Assembly: GCA_007182875.1 (NCBI GenBank)
Contig: AP019514.1
Coordinates: 3,348,001-3,412,000 of the forward strand
DNA length: 64,000 nucleotides
Direction: 5' to 3'
Origin: Vreelandella sulfidaeris
GTDB lineage: Bacteria; Pseudomonadota; Gammaproteobacteria; Pseudomonadales; Halomonadaceae
The translations under genes were made by a program, and so were the position numbers. The notes beneath the pieces are model-generated. The model was not told the origin of the DNA. It saw only the letters and a list, made by a program, of their open reading frames with translations, and searched no databases. Shown here in pieces: positions 1 to 11,756 of the stretch (position 1 is the first letter of the stretch; each line of letters starts with the position of its first letter).

Positions 1-1419
1 CCACCAACAGCCTGTCGCAGCCGTGGCAGCAGCGGGCAGCAATGTCATTCTCGGCGCCACACTCATCACAAACCTTAAAGCGGAAACGGAAGTCACATTG
101 GCGTTTCTTTCCTTCATCATCTTCAACTAACCCCCTGACAGCGACGGCCGAAGTGCTCGATGACTAGCTCGCCATCGCGCTTGCCCCAGTAGAGGTTGGC
201 ATGACCACAGGCGGGGCACTCCACCTGCACCGGCTCGCTGTCGCTATCGGGCTTCGGCTCGCCCACTTCCGGCGCGAAGATATCCCATGGGTTACCAGCA
301 TAATCCAGAATCAAGCAGTCCTCTTTACCCGGCGAAAGACGCAGCCCACGCCCAATCATTTGCTGATAGAGGCTAATCGACTCCGTAGGGCGCAAAATAG
401 CGATCAGATCCACATGCGGCGCATCGAAACCGGTGGTCAGTACCGCCACGTTCACCAGGTACTTAATCGCCCGCGCCTTGAAGGCATCAATCAACGCCTT
501 GCGTTCTTGAGAGGGTGTCGCGCCGGTAATCAAGGCGGCCTCAGCCGGCGGTAAATAGCCCATAATTTCTTCTGCATGGGCCACGGTAGCGGCAAAAATC
601 ATCACGCCCTGCCGATCCACCGCGCGTGCGATGATTTGCTCGATAATGCCCGGCGTCGCCCGGCTTCCAGCCACTACTCGGTTAAGCGCTTCCTCCTGGA
701 ACAGGCCGCTTGAAGCGGGTTTGAGCGCGGAGAAGTCGTAGCCCTCTATGGCCATATCCAGGCGTTTTGGGGCCGCCAGATAGCCCTGCTTCACCATTAG
801 ACGCAGCGGCTGCTCAAACACACAGTCGCGAAAGAAACTCTCTTCGCTGCCCCTCACCATGCCGTGATGGTGGCGATAGTAGATAAACCCTTGCCCCAAT
901 CGGTAAGGCGTCGCGGTAAGCCCGAGTATTTTAAGCTGAGGGGTTGTGGCGGCGCAGGTGCTCGATCACCTGACCGTAGCTGGCGTCTTCATTGAGCGAT
1001 ACGCGGTGACTCTCATCGATCACCAGCAGGGTAAAGTTTGCGTCATTAAATTGCTCTAAGTTGCGCACCACCGACTGCACCGAGCCAAACACCACTTGCC
1101 GGGTTGCCTCTTTGCGCTTTAACCCGGCGCTAAATATATCTGCCTCGAGGCCATACGCCTGATACTTGGCATGGTTCTGCTCCACTAGCTCTCGCACATG
1201 GGCCAGCACTAATACCCGCCCCGAGCGAGACGCGCCAGTTCAGCGATGACCAGGGATTTACCGCTCCCGGTCGGCAGCACTACCAACGCCGGCTCACTGG
1301 ACGCGCGAAAGTGCCCTACCACCCGCTTTACCGCCTCCTGCTGGTAGGGGGCGTAACTGGGGCGTCTGCATGGGGGATGCGAAAGGCGGCCCGGAGGCCG
1401 CCTTGTCGTGTTGCGTCAT
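1..1419 (-). CDS. radD: RadD/YejH-type superfamily 2 DNA helicase (5' complete, 3' end outside window)
   Basis: A DEAD/DEAH-like helicase of the RadD (YejH) family, which in E. coli acts in DNA repair with SSB. Read 5' to 3' on the minus strand it shows LRPYQQEAV, Walker A LPTGSGKS (near 1265), motif II DESH (near 1015), motif [13 protein letters not shown] (near 915), the C-terminal helicase half with [10 protein letters not shown], and a Cys-rich tail (CPACGH near 205, then CDECG and CHGC within 1-120). About four single-base indels break it (near 1340, 1215, 948, 130). ATG 1419 has an AGGTGA six bases upstream. ATG 1371 would match E. coli RadD length better and would lie beyond a hairpin at 1383-1404. 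The gene runs off the left edge. Confidence 0.85.
1383..1404 (-). terminator. GC-rich hairpin between purL and radD
   Basis: A perfect 9-bp inverted repeat (AAGGCGGCC / GGCCGCCTT) with a 4-nt loop, followed on the minus strand by TTTCGC. It lies 40 bases after the purL stop and fits a weak intrinsic terminator for purL. If radD starts at 1419 the hairpin is inside its first codons; if it starts at 1371 the hairpin is purely intergenic. Confidence 0.5.
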
Positions 1420-1443
1420 TGTTCACCTATAAGGGTGTCTTCG

Positions 1444-4400
1444 TTAACCCAACCAAACCCGAGCGTTGCGGAACAGACGTAACCAGGCGCCATCTTCGGT
1501 CCACTCTGCCGGTCGCCAGGAATTGGTGACCGCCCGAGTGACGCGTTCAGGATGCGGCATCATAATGGTCACCCGGCCATCGGGCGTGGTCAGGCCGGTA
1601 ATGCCCGAGGGCGAACCGTTAGGGTTGGCCGGGTAGCGGGTGGTCGCTTGGCCGTAGTTATCGATGTAGCGCAGCGCGATTTGGCTACTCGACTGCATGC
1701 TGCGTAAGTGAGCGCTGTCACGGAATTCTGCGCGTCCTTCGCCATGGGCCACGGCGATGGGAAGCTGCGAGCCTTCCATACCGGCTAGCAGAATCGAAGG
1801 GCTCTTCTCAACCCGCACCATGGAAACCCGCGCCTCGAACTGCTCGGACTCATTGCGCACGAAAGTCGGCCAGTTTTCGGCACCGGGGATTAGCGACTTC
1901 AACTGCGACAGCATCTGGCAGCCGTTGCAGACGCCCAATGAGAAGCTATCATCACGGGCAAAAACGCCGCAAACTGCTCCTGGGCACGCTCGTTAAACAG
2001 CACCGATTTAGCCCAACCACCACCTGCACCCAATACATCGCCATAGGAGAAGCCGCCACAAGCGACAAGCCCTTTGAACGCATCCAGAGAAACGCGCCCT
2101 TCGAGGATGTCACTCATGTGTACATCCACTGCTTCAAAACCGGCTTTATCGAAGGCCCAGGCCATTTCTACCTGGCCATTGACGCCCTGCTCGCGCAGCA
2201 CCGCCATGGCAGGTTTGGCGGTATTAACAAATGGCGCACTGATATCGTCATTAATATCGAAGGTTGGGGTTGCGGAAAGCCCTGGATCACGGCTATCGAG
2301 CAGATTGTCGTATTCGTTCTTGGCGCATTCAGGATTATCCCGCAATGCCTGCATACGGTAGCTGGTTTCCGCCCAGGTACGCTGGGTAAGCTGACGCGTG
2401 GTTTCCAGTAGCGGCTCTTCGAACAGCGTCACGCGCACCTGGTCATCGTAGCGGGGCGGGCGATCACACCACAGGTTTCGATACCGGCCACGGCAAACTG
2501 CGCCAGCACTTCTTCAGTGTGTTGACGATTGACCTGAATTACCGCCCCAACTCTTCGGAGAACAGCGCATTCAATGCCTCGACCGGTTCGTCGATCATCC
2601 AGTCGAGCTTGATCTCAAGCCCGGCATGGGCGGCAAAGGCCATTTCCAGCAGGGTGACCAGCAGGCCGCCATCGCTGCGATCGTGATACGCCAACAGCTT
2701 CCCGTCGCGATTGAGGCCCTGAATCACCTCAAAAACGCCTTGATATCTTCGGGGTCATCCACATCGGGGCAGTCATTGCCCACTTGGCCGTATACCTGGG
2801 CCAAGGCGGAGCCACCAAGCGATTTTGCCCGCCACCCAGATCAATCAAAATCAGATCCGATTCGTCTTGATCCAGATTGATCTGCGGCGTTAGCGTCGCC
2901 AACGCATTGGTCACGGGTGCAAAGCCAGTCACCACTAGCGAGAGCGGCGAGGTGACGCTTTTGTCTTCGTGCTCACCCTGCTCGTTTTCATCTTTCCAGG
3001 CGGTACGCATCGACATTGAATCCTTGCCGACTGGGATTGCAATACCCAGCGCCGGGCACATTTCCATGCCCACTGCGTAAACCGCATCATAAAGCGCCTG
3101 GTTTTCACCTGGGTGATCAGCAGCACTCATCCAGTTAGCAGAGAGTTTGATATCGCTGAGCTTGGCAATTGGCGCTGCGGCTAGATTGGTAATCGCTTCG
3201 GCGACCGCCAAACGGGCGCTGGCTGCAGGGTTGATCAACGCCACCGGGGGACGCTCCCCCATGGCCATGGCTTCACCAGTGTGCGTGTCGTAGCTTGCCG
3301 TGGTGACCGCCACATCGGCCACCGGCACCTGCCAGGGACCGACCATTTGGTCACGTGCCACCAAGCCGGTAATCGAACGGTCACCAATGGTGATCAGGAA
3401 GTTTTTAGAGGCTACCGTCGGCAGGCGTAGCACGCGATCCAGCGCTTCGCGCAGATCGAGATTATCGAGCATTACCCCCGAAAGCTCTGGGTCGTGACGC
3501 TCAAATTCGCGCTGCATTTTGGGCGCTTTACCGAACAGCACGCTCATCGGCAAATCGACGGGCTTGCTATCAAAGTGACCATCGCGCACTTCAAGGTGAT
3601 GCGCTTCCAACGCCTCGCCAACGACCGCATAGGGCAGCGTTCGCGCTTACATAGCGCGTCAAAGGTTTCCAGATCTTCGGGCGCTACGGCCAGGACATAG
3701 CGCTCCTGGGCTTCGTTACACCAGATTTCCAACGGGCTCATGCCCGGCTCGGCGTTGGGCACCGCGCGCAAATCAAATCGGCCGCCGCGGTTGCCGTCCT
3801 TGACCAGCTCGGGAAGTGCGTTAGAAAGCCCACCGGCACCTACATCGTGAATAAAGCGGATCGGGTTGTGGTCGCCCAGCGCCCAACAGCGGTCAATCAC
3901 TTCCTGGGCGCGACGCTCAATCTCCGGGTTTTCACGCTGTACCGAGGCGAAATCCAGGTCGGCGCTAGAGGTACCAGACGCCATGCTGGAGGCGGCACCG
4001 CCGCCAAGGCCAATCAACATCGCCGGGCCGCCCATCACAATCAGCTTGCCGCCAACAGGGATATCACCCTTCTGGACGTGGTGCGCACGAATGTTTCCAT
4101 AACCGCCCGCGAGCATGATGGGCTTATGGAAACCGCGCCGCTCGATACCGCCCTCGTTCAATGACTCCTGTTCGTAAGTACGGAAGTAGCCGGTTAGATT
4201 GGGGCGACCAAACTCATTGTTAAACGCCGCGCCGCCAATCGGGCCTTCGAGCATAATGTTGAGCGCCGACTCCATCCGCCCTGGCTTGCCGTAATCGAAG
4301 GCTTCCCAAGGCTGCACGAACTCAGGAATGCGCAGATTGGAGACGGTAAAACCTGACAGGCCGGCTTTGGGCTTGCCGCCGATACCTGTGGCGCCCTCAT

Positions 4401-5399
4401 CACGGATTTCACCACCCGAGCCCGTTGCGGCACCGGGAAACGGGGCAATCGCGGTGGGGTGATTGTGTGTTTCTACTTTCATCAGGATATGAATGGGTTC
4501 CTGATGGGTGCCGTAAAGCGCCCGCTCTTCTTCAGCCCCGGTTAGCGGCTTAGCAAAAAAGCGCCCTGCCTGACTGCCCTTAATGACGGCAGCATTATCG
4601 CTGTAAGCGGAGAGCACATTATCCGGCGATGACGCAAAGGTGTTCTTGATCATCTTAAACAGTGAGTGGCTTTGCGGCTCACCATCGATGACCCAGTCGG
4701 CGTTGAAAATTTTGTGGCGACAGTGCTCAGAGTTGGCCGGGCGAACATCATCAGTTCAACGTCGCTGGGGTTACGCCCCAACTCATTGAAAGCATCGACA
4801 AGATAGTCGATTTCATCTTCTGCCAGCGCCAGCCCTAGCGCCTGATTGGCCGTAGCCAGTGCATCCCTACCGCCCTCTAGAATATCCACACTGCCTAGCG
4901 GTGCCGGCTCGTGGTGGGCAAACAGCTTAGCAGCGTCTGAAGCATCGGACAGCACGGTTTCAGTCATGCGGTCGTGCAGCAATGCCGCCAGTGCGTTCAA
5001 GCTCTCTTCGTCCGGCATAGCGGTGAAGCTGACCCGGTAATCGATACCGCGCTCGATGCGGTTAATTTGGTGCAACCCGCAATTGTGGGCGATATCGGTC
5101 GCTTTTGACGACCAGGGTGACTGAGTACCTAAACGTGGTACCACTAAAAAACGCTGGGCTCGCTCAGGCACTTCTACGCTCGATTGAGTGCCATCGCCCG
5201 TCCCATAGTCAAGTAACTGCACCAAACGTTCACGGACAGCGTCCTCCAGTTCCTCATGGCGGTCATGGGAATTAAGATCGATAAAATGAACATAGTGGGC
5301 AGACAGCGCTTCCACCTCGGGAGCACGTTCACGCAGCACCGTTAACAGCCGAGCATGACGGAAGGCAGAAAGGGCGGGCGCGCCTCGCAGTTCGAGCAT
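1444..5399 (-). CDS. purL: Phosphoribosylformylglycinamidine synthase (large, PurL)
   Basis: Large single-chain FGAM synthase: converts FGAR plus glutamine and ATP to FGAM in de novo purine synthesis, cytosolic. The reconstructed length is about 1318 aa (E. coli 1295). The N-terminus starts [13 protein letters not shown] at ATG 5399. The central synthase domain includes [11 protein letters not shown] and [14 protein letters not shown]. The C-terminal class I glutaminase has GVCNGCQ (catalytic Cys, near 1925) and the MPHPER His-Glu pair (near 1545). The chain is split by about five single-base indels (near 4650, 3600, 2728, 2500, 1935); every catalytic element is present, so it is not a true pseudogene. 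It is divergent from mltF, as in other gammaproteobacteria. Confidence 0.95.
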
Positions 5400-5584
5400 A
5401 TCCTGAAGCCTCTAGAGCAGGGAAATTCGTGCAGGGGGAAATTACCGGGCCGCTAGGCGGCCGTGCTTTATGGTACCGAAAAACCCCTATGATACTGGAA
5501 ACCAGCCACCACACGAAATCAACAAGGTGACAGCGTGACCCTGGCTGGGTATCGTGGCAGATTGTTTCATGCCGACAAGACGCC

Positions 5585-7050
5585 ATGCTGACGTTGATTT
5601 GCCGACATTTCTTAGCCCGAGCCAGCGCTTATTATGCGTTAACCGCTATTACGTTACTGGTGATGGTACCTACGCTTTGTCTCGTCCCCCCAGGCGAGCA
5701 TCTCACGCATATCAGCGCAAAAGATTTTATTACCGTTCATACCCGCAATACCCCCACGACCTATTACGAAGGCCGCCATGGCCCCACCGGCTTTGAATAC
5801 GAGCTGATGCACCGTTTCGCCGACTACTTGGGTGTGAGTCTTAATCTTGACGCCACTCACCACCCAGAAAGCGTATTGCCCGCAGTGCGCGAAAATGGCG
5901 ACCTGGGTGCTGCTGCGCTGCCATTATTGCCAAGCACGCCTGGTGTTCACTACACCCGCCCGATTATCCAGATGCAGCCGCTGGTCGTGTATCGTCGCGG
6001 ACTTCACGGCATCCAGGCACCTAGCGACCTTGTCGGTCTGGAGCTTGGCACGCTTAGCAAGGCTGGTACCAGCGAAGCGCTGCGCGACCTACAACGCCGC
6101 CACCCCACGCTGAGCTGGAAAGAGTCTCATGAACTTGAAGTTGCTGAACTGTTGGCGCGGGTTGAAGACGGCACCCTGGACGCCGCGGTGATCTTTGAAC
6201 ATCAGTTTCGTTTAAACCGGCTATTTTTCCCCAATGTTGAACGTGGCTTTACGCTGGGCGACCCGCTCTCCATGGTGTGGGCGTTACCCAGCGGGCGCGG
6301 GCTGGGTTTACTCGAAGCCGCCAACCGTTTTCTACAAGATTTACAGGAAAGCGGCATGCTGGATCGACTCTTCAGCCGCTACTTTGGTCATGACGACTAT
6401 TTAGAGTATGTGGGTACGCGCACTTTTCTTGGTCACCTGGATGCGCGCCTGCCCCGTTACACGGAGTTATTCCAGCAATCCGCCCAAGAAACCGGTTTTG
6501 ACTGGAAGCTACTGGCTGCCGTGGGCTATCAGGAATCTCACTGGGACCCGGATGCTGTCTCGCCGACAGGCGTGCGAGGCTTAATGATGCTGACCAACCC
6601 CACCGCCAGCGACATGGGAATTGCCGACCGCACCGACCCGGCACAGAGCATTGATGGCGGCGCCCGTTACCTGCGCAGCGTTAAAGACCGCTTACCAGAA
6701 AGCATTACCGGTGATGACCGTCTGTTTATGGCCATGGCCGCCTATAATGTCGGCCTCGGCCACTTATACGATGCCCGCAAGATTGCCGAGAAACGCGGCG
6801 GCAACCCCGACAGCTGGGCGGATGTGCGCGCCGCGCTGCCCTGTTACAAGAACGTGAATGGCACAGCCAAACACGTCACGGCTACGCCCGTGGCGGCGAG
6901 CCGGTGATATACGTGCGTAATATCCGCCGTTACTATGAAATGCTTGAGTATGTAGAACTTAGCCGCCAGCAGTTTTTTCAATTAGAACAAACGCCGACAA
7001 ACGATGATCCGCTACTGCCGTTTGAGCTTGTGCCGCCATTAAACCAATAA
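5585..7050 (+). CDS. mltF: Membrane-bound lytic murein transglycosylase F
   Basis: Lytic transglycosylase that cleaves the glycan strand of peptidoglycan, probably anchored at the outer membrane. A hydrophobic N-terminal segment (about residues 10-35) is followed by a periplasmic solute-binding-like domain (SBP_bac_3 type, about 45-270) and a C-terminal SLT domain (about 290-430) with [16 protein letters not shown], whose Glu is the expected catalytic acid. One indel near 6840 interrupts the frame; beyond it the tail continues to VPPLNQ and TAA at 7050, giving about 488 aa. In E. coli mltF sits directly next to tadA; here the carotenoid cluster lies between them. Confidence 0.93.
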
Positions 7051-7218
7051 TTTATCGCTCGCCGCGTTAGGTTTGAGCGTTCCTGCTCTCTTTTTCTTAT
7101 ACAGAAAGTAATCAACGACACCGAGTAATTAAAGAAATTTTACGGTCTATGGATTACGCTTTTCTAAGCGTTGGGTAAATACACTAACGACAGCAAACGC
7201 TCGTTACGTTAACAACTA

Positions 7219-7301
7219 TGTCAGACGCCGATCTTATAAAGCGGCATGAAGGACCATGATGGCCGCACGCACTACCGCCATACGCTTTTAGTGTCTGACA
7301 C
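7219..7301. promoter_or_regulatory. Inverted GTCTGACA motifs upstream of crtE
   Basis: The 286-bp gap between mltF and crtE holds an 11-bp palindrome GTGTCTGACAC at 7291-7301 and the inverted half-motif TGTCAGAC at 7219-7226, about 70 bp apart. The downstream copy is 35 bp before the crtE start. This could be an operator for a regulator of the carotenoid operon; the regulator is unknown. I found no convincing sigma-70 pair; TTATAA near 7233 is a possible -10. Confidence 0.3.
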
Positions 7302-7336
7302 CACTTCGCCATAATGGGAAACCAGGGACCGCTTTG

Positions 7337-8243
7337 ATGAACGCCAGCGTCGACACATTTTCAAGTCATGAAGCCAAGTTACAGGCCTTACGCGATGTGC
7401 TTCAGGTCCGTCTTGGGCAGTTGCTGCCCGAAGAACATGAGCACGATCTGGTGGCGGCGGCAATGCGCGAAGGAACGCTAGTGCCGGGGAAACGAATTCG
7501 CCCGTTGTTACTGCTGTTGACAGCGCAGGACCTGGGCTGCCCGCCCGACCGGCCCGGACTTCTAGACTTGGCCTGCGCGGTTGAGATGATACACGCGGCG
7601 TCACTAATGCTAGATGATATCCCGTGCATGGACGGTGCCCTGCTGCGTCGCGGCAGGCCCACGATTCACCGCCAGTTTGGCGAAAATGTGGCAATTCTCG
7701 CCGCCGTGGCGTTACTTAGCCGCGCGTATGGTGTCGTAACCGAGGGCAGAAGCCCTTTCTGACAGCTGCAAGACCCAGGCAGTCACAGCGCTCTCCCGCG
7801 CCGCCGGGTTAGAGGGGCTGGTACAAGGCCAGTTTCGTGATTTGAGTGAAGGCTGCCATCCGCGTAGTGCGGACGCTATCGTATCGACCAATACGCTAAA
7901 AACCGCCACGCTGTTTGAGGCTACGCTGCAAATGGCCGCGCTCGCGGCAAACGCCTCACCCGGTACGCGTCAGATGCTGAAAAGCTTTGCCCAGCACCTG
8001 GGGCAAGCTTTTCAACTATTGGATGATCTTTCCGACAGCTCCGGCGACACCGGTAAGGACGTCAATCAGGACAGTGGCAAATCAACGTTGGTCGCCATAC
8101 TGGGCCCAGCAGCGGTTCGCCAACGTTTGCAAGAACACCTGCGCCGCGCCGATGCGCATCTGACTGAGGCCTGCGGATCAACGGCGGTTACCCGCGGGTT
8201 TATAAACGACTGGTTTGATAAGCAGCTGGCTATGTTCGGCTGA
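7337..8243 (+). CDS. crtE: Geranylgeranyl diphosphate synthase CrtE
   Basis: Prenyltransferase that makes GGPP from IPP and allylic diphosphates, the entry step to carotenoids. It has the first Asp-rich motif DDIPCMD (bacterial DDxxxxD type) followed by LLRRGRPTIH, and the second motif QLLDDLSD, about 302 aa in all. One extra G in a GAGGGC run near 7745 breaks the frame; without it the chain reads through AEALSDSC to the C-terminal part. Start ATG 7337, with an AGGGA about eight bases upstream. It is the first gene of a tightly packed crt operon, 22 bp before fni. Confidence 0.93.
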
Positions 8244-8265
8244 TTGCTCATATCAAGGAGTGGCA

Positions 8266-9308
8266 ATGAAGGAGACAGAGCTGACCCAGCGCAAGAACGA
8301 CCATCTGGATATTGTGCTCAACCCATCGCTGGCGGGACACGACCCGCACGGGGTTCGAACACTGGCGCTTTGAACACTGTGCCCTGCCGGAACTTGACCT
8401 GGACAGCATCGACCTTGGCACGTCGCTCTTCGGGCGGACGATGCAGGCGCCGCTTTTAATCAGTTCGATGACCGGTGGTGCCAGCCGCTCCAACGACATC
8501 AATCGTTTTCTGGCCGAAGCGGCACAAACCCTGGGGCTTGCCATGGGCGTTGGTTCCCAGCGGGTCGCACTTGATAGCGACGCCAACTGGGGATTGACGC
8601 GTGAGCTGCGCACCCTCGCCCCGGATATCCCGCTACTCGCCAATCTAGGGGCGGCGCAGCTTACCGGCCAGCACGGCAGCGATTACGCTAGACGGGCAGT
8701 AGAGATGATTGAGGCGGACGCGCTGATCGTGCACCTGAACCCGCTGCAGGAAGCCCTGCAAACCGGCGGTGATCGCGACTGGCGCGGCATTTTAGCGGCC
8801 ATTGAGCGCGTCACGGCGTCACTCGGCGCCCCGGTGGTGGTCAAGGAAGTAGGTGCGGGGCTCTCCGCCACGGTTGCCCGCCAACTCCATGAAGCGGGAG
8901 TAGCCATGCTGGACATTGCCGGCGCTGGCGGCACCAGTTGGGCCGCCGTTGAAGGGGGAGCGCGCCAGCACGGCGCAAAAGCGCGCGGTTGCCATGGCCT
9001 TCGCCAACTGGGGCATTTCTACCGCGCAAGCGCTGTGCGAGGTACGCAAAGCAATGCCCACAATGCCGCTGATCGCCTCGGGCGGTATCACCAACGGCAT
9101 TGATGCGGCCAAGGCGCTGTGCCTGGGCGCGGACCTGGTGGGCCAGGCAGCGGCGGCCCTGCATAGTGCGACAACTTCGCTTGACGCCGTCATCGACCAT
9201 TTCCAGATCATCATTGAGCAGCTGCGGGTCGCCTGTTTCTGCACCGGCAGCGCAGATCTGATCGCTCTGCGACACGCAGTGCTGCTGCGCGTTGCGGGGC
9301 AGGCATGA
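8266..9308 (+). CDS. fni: Type 2 isopentenyl-diphosphate delta-isomerase (FMN-dependent)
   Basis: Interconverts IPP and DMAPP using FMN and NAD(P)H and supplies the allylic starter for CrtE. The N-terminal RKNDHL motif, ISSMTGG, MGVGSQR, HLNPLQE and [11 protein letters not shown] are typical of the type 2 family; the last part has ASGGITNG and LGADLVG for phosphate binding. Length is about 347 aa, as usual. Indels near 8330 and 8957 split it into three frames. ATG 8266 follows AAGGAG by five bases. The stop overlaps the crtX start by 4 nt (ATGA). The order crtE-fni-crtX is as in Pantoea agglomerans. Confidence 0.93.
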
Positions 9309-10580
9309 GCCACTATGCGGTCATCGCGCCGCCGCTTTACAGTCATGTCAAGGCGCTTCAGGCCCTTGCGATCCAACTGATCGAGCGTGGCCACCAGATT
9401 ACCTTCGTACAGCAGTTTGAAGCCCGCCCCTGCTTGACGATCCGCGTATCGGCTTTTATCCGCTGGGTGAAACGCGCCTTGCCCCGGGCAGCCTGGTCAA
9501 CACTCTGGCACTTGCTGCCCGTCCCTCTGGCCTGGGACTTTTCCGGCTGATTGACGATCTGGCCGCCACTACCGACATGCTTTGCCATGAGCTGCCTGCC
9601 GCTATTGAGACGCTCGGGGTCGACGGGGTGATTGTGGATCAGATGGAGGCCGCTGGGGGCTTGTGGCCGATGCGCTGGGCCTGCCTTACGTGTCGGTTGC
9701 CTGCGCTCTGCCGGTTAACCGCGAGCCGGGCCTGCCGCTACCGGTCATGCCGTTTGCCTACGCGACCAGCACCCAAGCCCAGCATCGCTATGAGACCAGC
9801 GAAAAAATCTACGACTGGCTGATGCGCCGCCATGCCCGGGTTATCGCCCACCACGCCCAGCGCTTAGGACTAACGCCGCGTCATTCGCTGCATGAATGCC
9901 TGTCCACACTTGCCCAAATCAGCCAAACGCCGCCTTCGCTGGACTTCCCGCGTGCGGCGTTACCTGCCTGTTTTCATGCAGTGGGTCCTCTGCGCGATGA
10001 AAGGCCCGCTGATCACGCAGAAACGAAGATGGCCTTGCCATCCACGCCGTTTGTATTTGCCTCGCTGGGCACACTGCAGGGTCATCGCTACGCGCTGTTT
10101 CGTAAGATCGCGAAGGCCTGCCAGCGTGTAGAAATGCCGCTTTTGATCGCCCACTGCGGCGGCTTGAATGCCACCCAGGTGGCCAGGCTTGAGCGCTACG
10201 GCACCACATACGTAACCGACTTCGCCGATCAGCGCACGGCGCTTTCCAAAGCCAGCGCCGTGATTACCCATGGCGGCCTGAACACCGTTGTCGATGCCGT
10301 CCAAAGTGCAACCCCGATGCTTGCCATACCACTGGCCTTCGACCAGCCCGGCGTGGCTGCACGCATTGTCCACCATGGCATCGGACAGAGCGCCACACGG
10401 TTTGCTAGCAGCGCGATCCTTGCCAGGCGATTAAGCGATTTGCTCAATAACGATAGCTATCGGCTTCGCCTAAGCACCATGCCCCCGCGCTCATGCAGGG
10501 CGGGCGGCGCAGCCAAGGCCGCCCAAATTGCCGAGCAGGCGCTCAGCGAATGCCGCCCCGTATTGGCGGAGGCTGCATGA
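9305..10580 (+). CDS. crtX: Zeaxanthin glucosyltransferase CrtX
   Basis: UDP-sugar-dependent GT1-family enzyme that glucosylates zeaxanthin hydroxyl groups. The N-terminal half starts [14 protein letters not shown]; the C-terminal donor domain contains [12 protein letters not shown], a [13 protein letters not shown] segment and [13 protein letters not shown], which correspond to the donor-binding region of the family. Reconstructed length is about 425 aa. Indels lie near 9428 and 9660. It overlaps fni upstream and crtY downstream by 4 nt each (ATGA), which points to translational coupling. The end product would be zeaxanthin mono- or diglucoside, a membrane-associated yellow pigment. Confidence 0.9.
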
Positions 10581-11756
10581 TCAACACAAGATGGGATCTT
10601 ATTTTGGTTGGCGCGGGGCTTGCCAACGGCCTGATTGCCTGGCGCCTGCGCCAGTGTCAGCCCGCGCTTAACGTACTGCTGATCGAGGCAGGCCCCACGC
10701 CCGGCGGCAACCATACCTGGTCCTTTCACCATGGCGACATCAGCGCCGCTCAGCACGCCTGGCTCGATCCGCTGGTGGCCCACCGCTGGGCGGATTACGA
10801 CGTTTTCTTTCCTGAACGGACTCGCACCGTGGCTGGTGGCTACACAAGCGTCACCTCCGAGCGCTTTGCCGAGGTCATCAGCCGAGCGCTTGGCGATCAT
10901 CTTGTGACGCAGACGCCAATCAGCCGGCTAACCCCTACTTCGGTGGCTCTCGAAGACGGCCGCATCCTTGAAGCCGGGGCCGTCATCGATGGCCGAGGCT
11001 ACCAGCCAAGCCCGCATCTTACGGTTGGGCTTCAGGCGTTTCTCGGCCAGCAGTGGCAGCTTAAGCACCCCCACGGGCTTACCCGTCCGCGGCTGATGGA
11101 CGCCACCGTGGACCAACAAGGCGGCTACCGGTTTGTCTATACCCTGCCGCTGTCGGCCACGTCGCTGCTAATTGAGGATACGCATTATATTGACCGCGCC
11201 ACGCTCGATCACGATCGGGCACGGCTGAACATTGCTTACTATGCTAAAGCGCAAGACTGGGCGCTGGGCACGCTGCAGCGCGAGGGAGCAGGGCAACCTG
11301 CCGATCACCCTGACGGGCAACCACGAGGCATTCTGGCAGGCGGCCCAGGGTCAGCCACAAAGCGGCCTACGCGGCGGCCTGTTTCACCCCACGACCGGCT
11401 ATTCGCTTCCGCTGGCAGTGTCGCTTGCCGATATGATCGCCGCGCAATCCTATTTTACGCCGGAATCGCTGTATCGCCTTATTCGCGGTTACGCGGCGCA
11501 GTGCTGGCGGCGGCAGCGCTTTTTTCGCATGCTCAACCGCATGCTGTTTCTGGCCGGCCCTGATGATAAGCGCTGGCAGGTGATGCAGCGCTTTTACGGT
11601 CTGAACGACGGTCTGATTGCGCGCTTCTATGCCGGCCGGCTGACCCTTGCCGATCAGGCGCGAATATTGACGGGCAAACCACCGGTACCGGTGCGCGAGG
11701 CCTTACAGGCCGTTCTCAAACAAACCCCTCGGCTGCGAGCCTTTCATGATGAGTAA
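10577..11756 (+). CDS. crtY: Lycopene beta-cyclase CrtY
   Basis: Flavoprotein that closes both ends of lycopene to give beta-carotene. The N-terminal dinucleotide fold is DLILVGAGLANGLIAWRL; further family signatures are GGNHTWSFH, the VIDGRGY segment, and FHPTTGYSLPLAV in the C-terminal half. About 393 aa. One indel near 11280 joins the two parts. The start ATG 10577 overlaps the crtX stop (ATGA), and the 3' end overlaps crtI by about 10 nt. It belongs to the bacterial CrtY type of Pantoea, not the CrtL or heterodimeric CrtYcYd types. Confidence 0.93.

Noticed and set aside
1444..5399. purL as a pseudogene
   Set aside because: It is an essential-type gene with all catalytic motifs intact, and the same indel pattern affects every long gene in the window.
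7272..7694. Open frame of 140 codons antisense to crtE
   Set aside because: It lies opposite crtE, has no family resemblance, and its composition is what a high-GC coding strand gives in reverse.
9919..10900. Several overlapping antisense frames within crtX and crtY
   Set aside because: They are shadows of the GC-rich coding frames; none has a ribosome binding site together with a recognisable domain.
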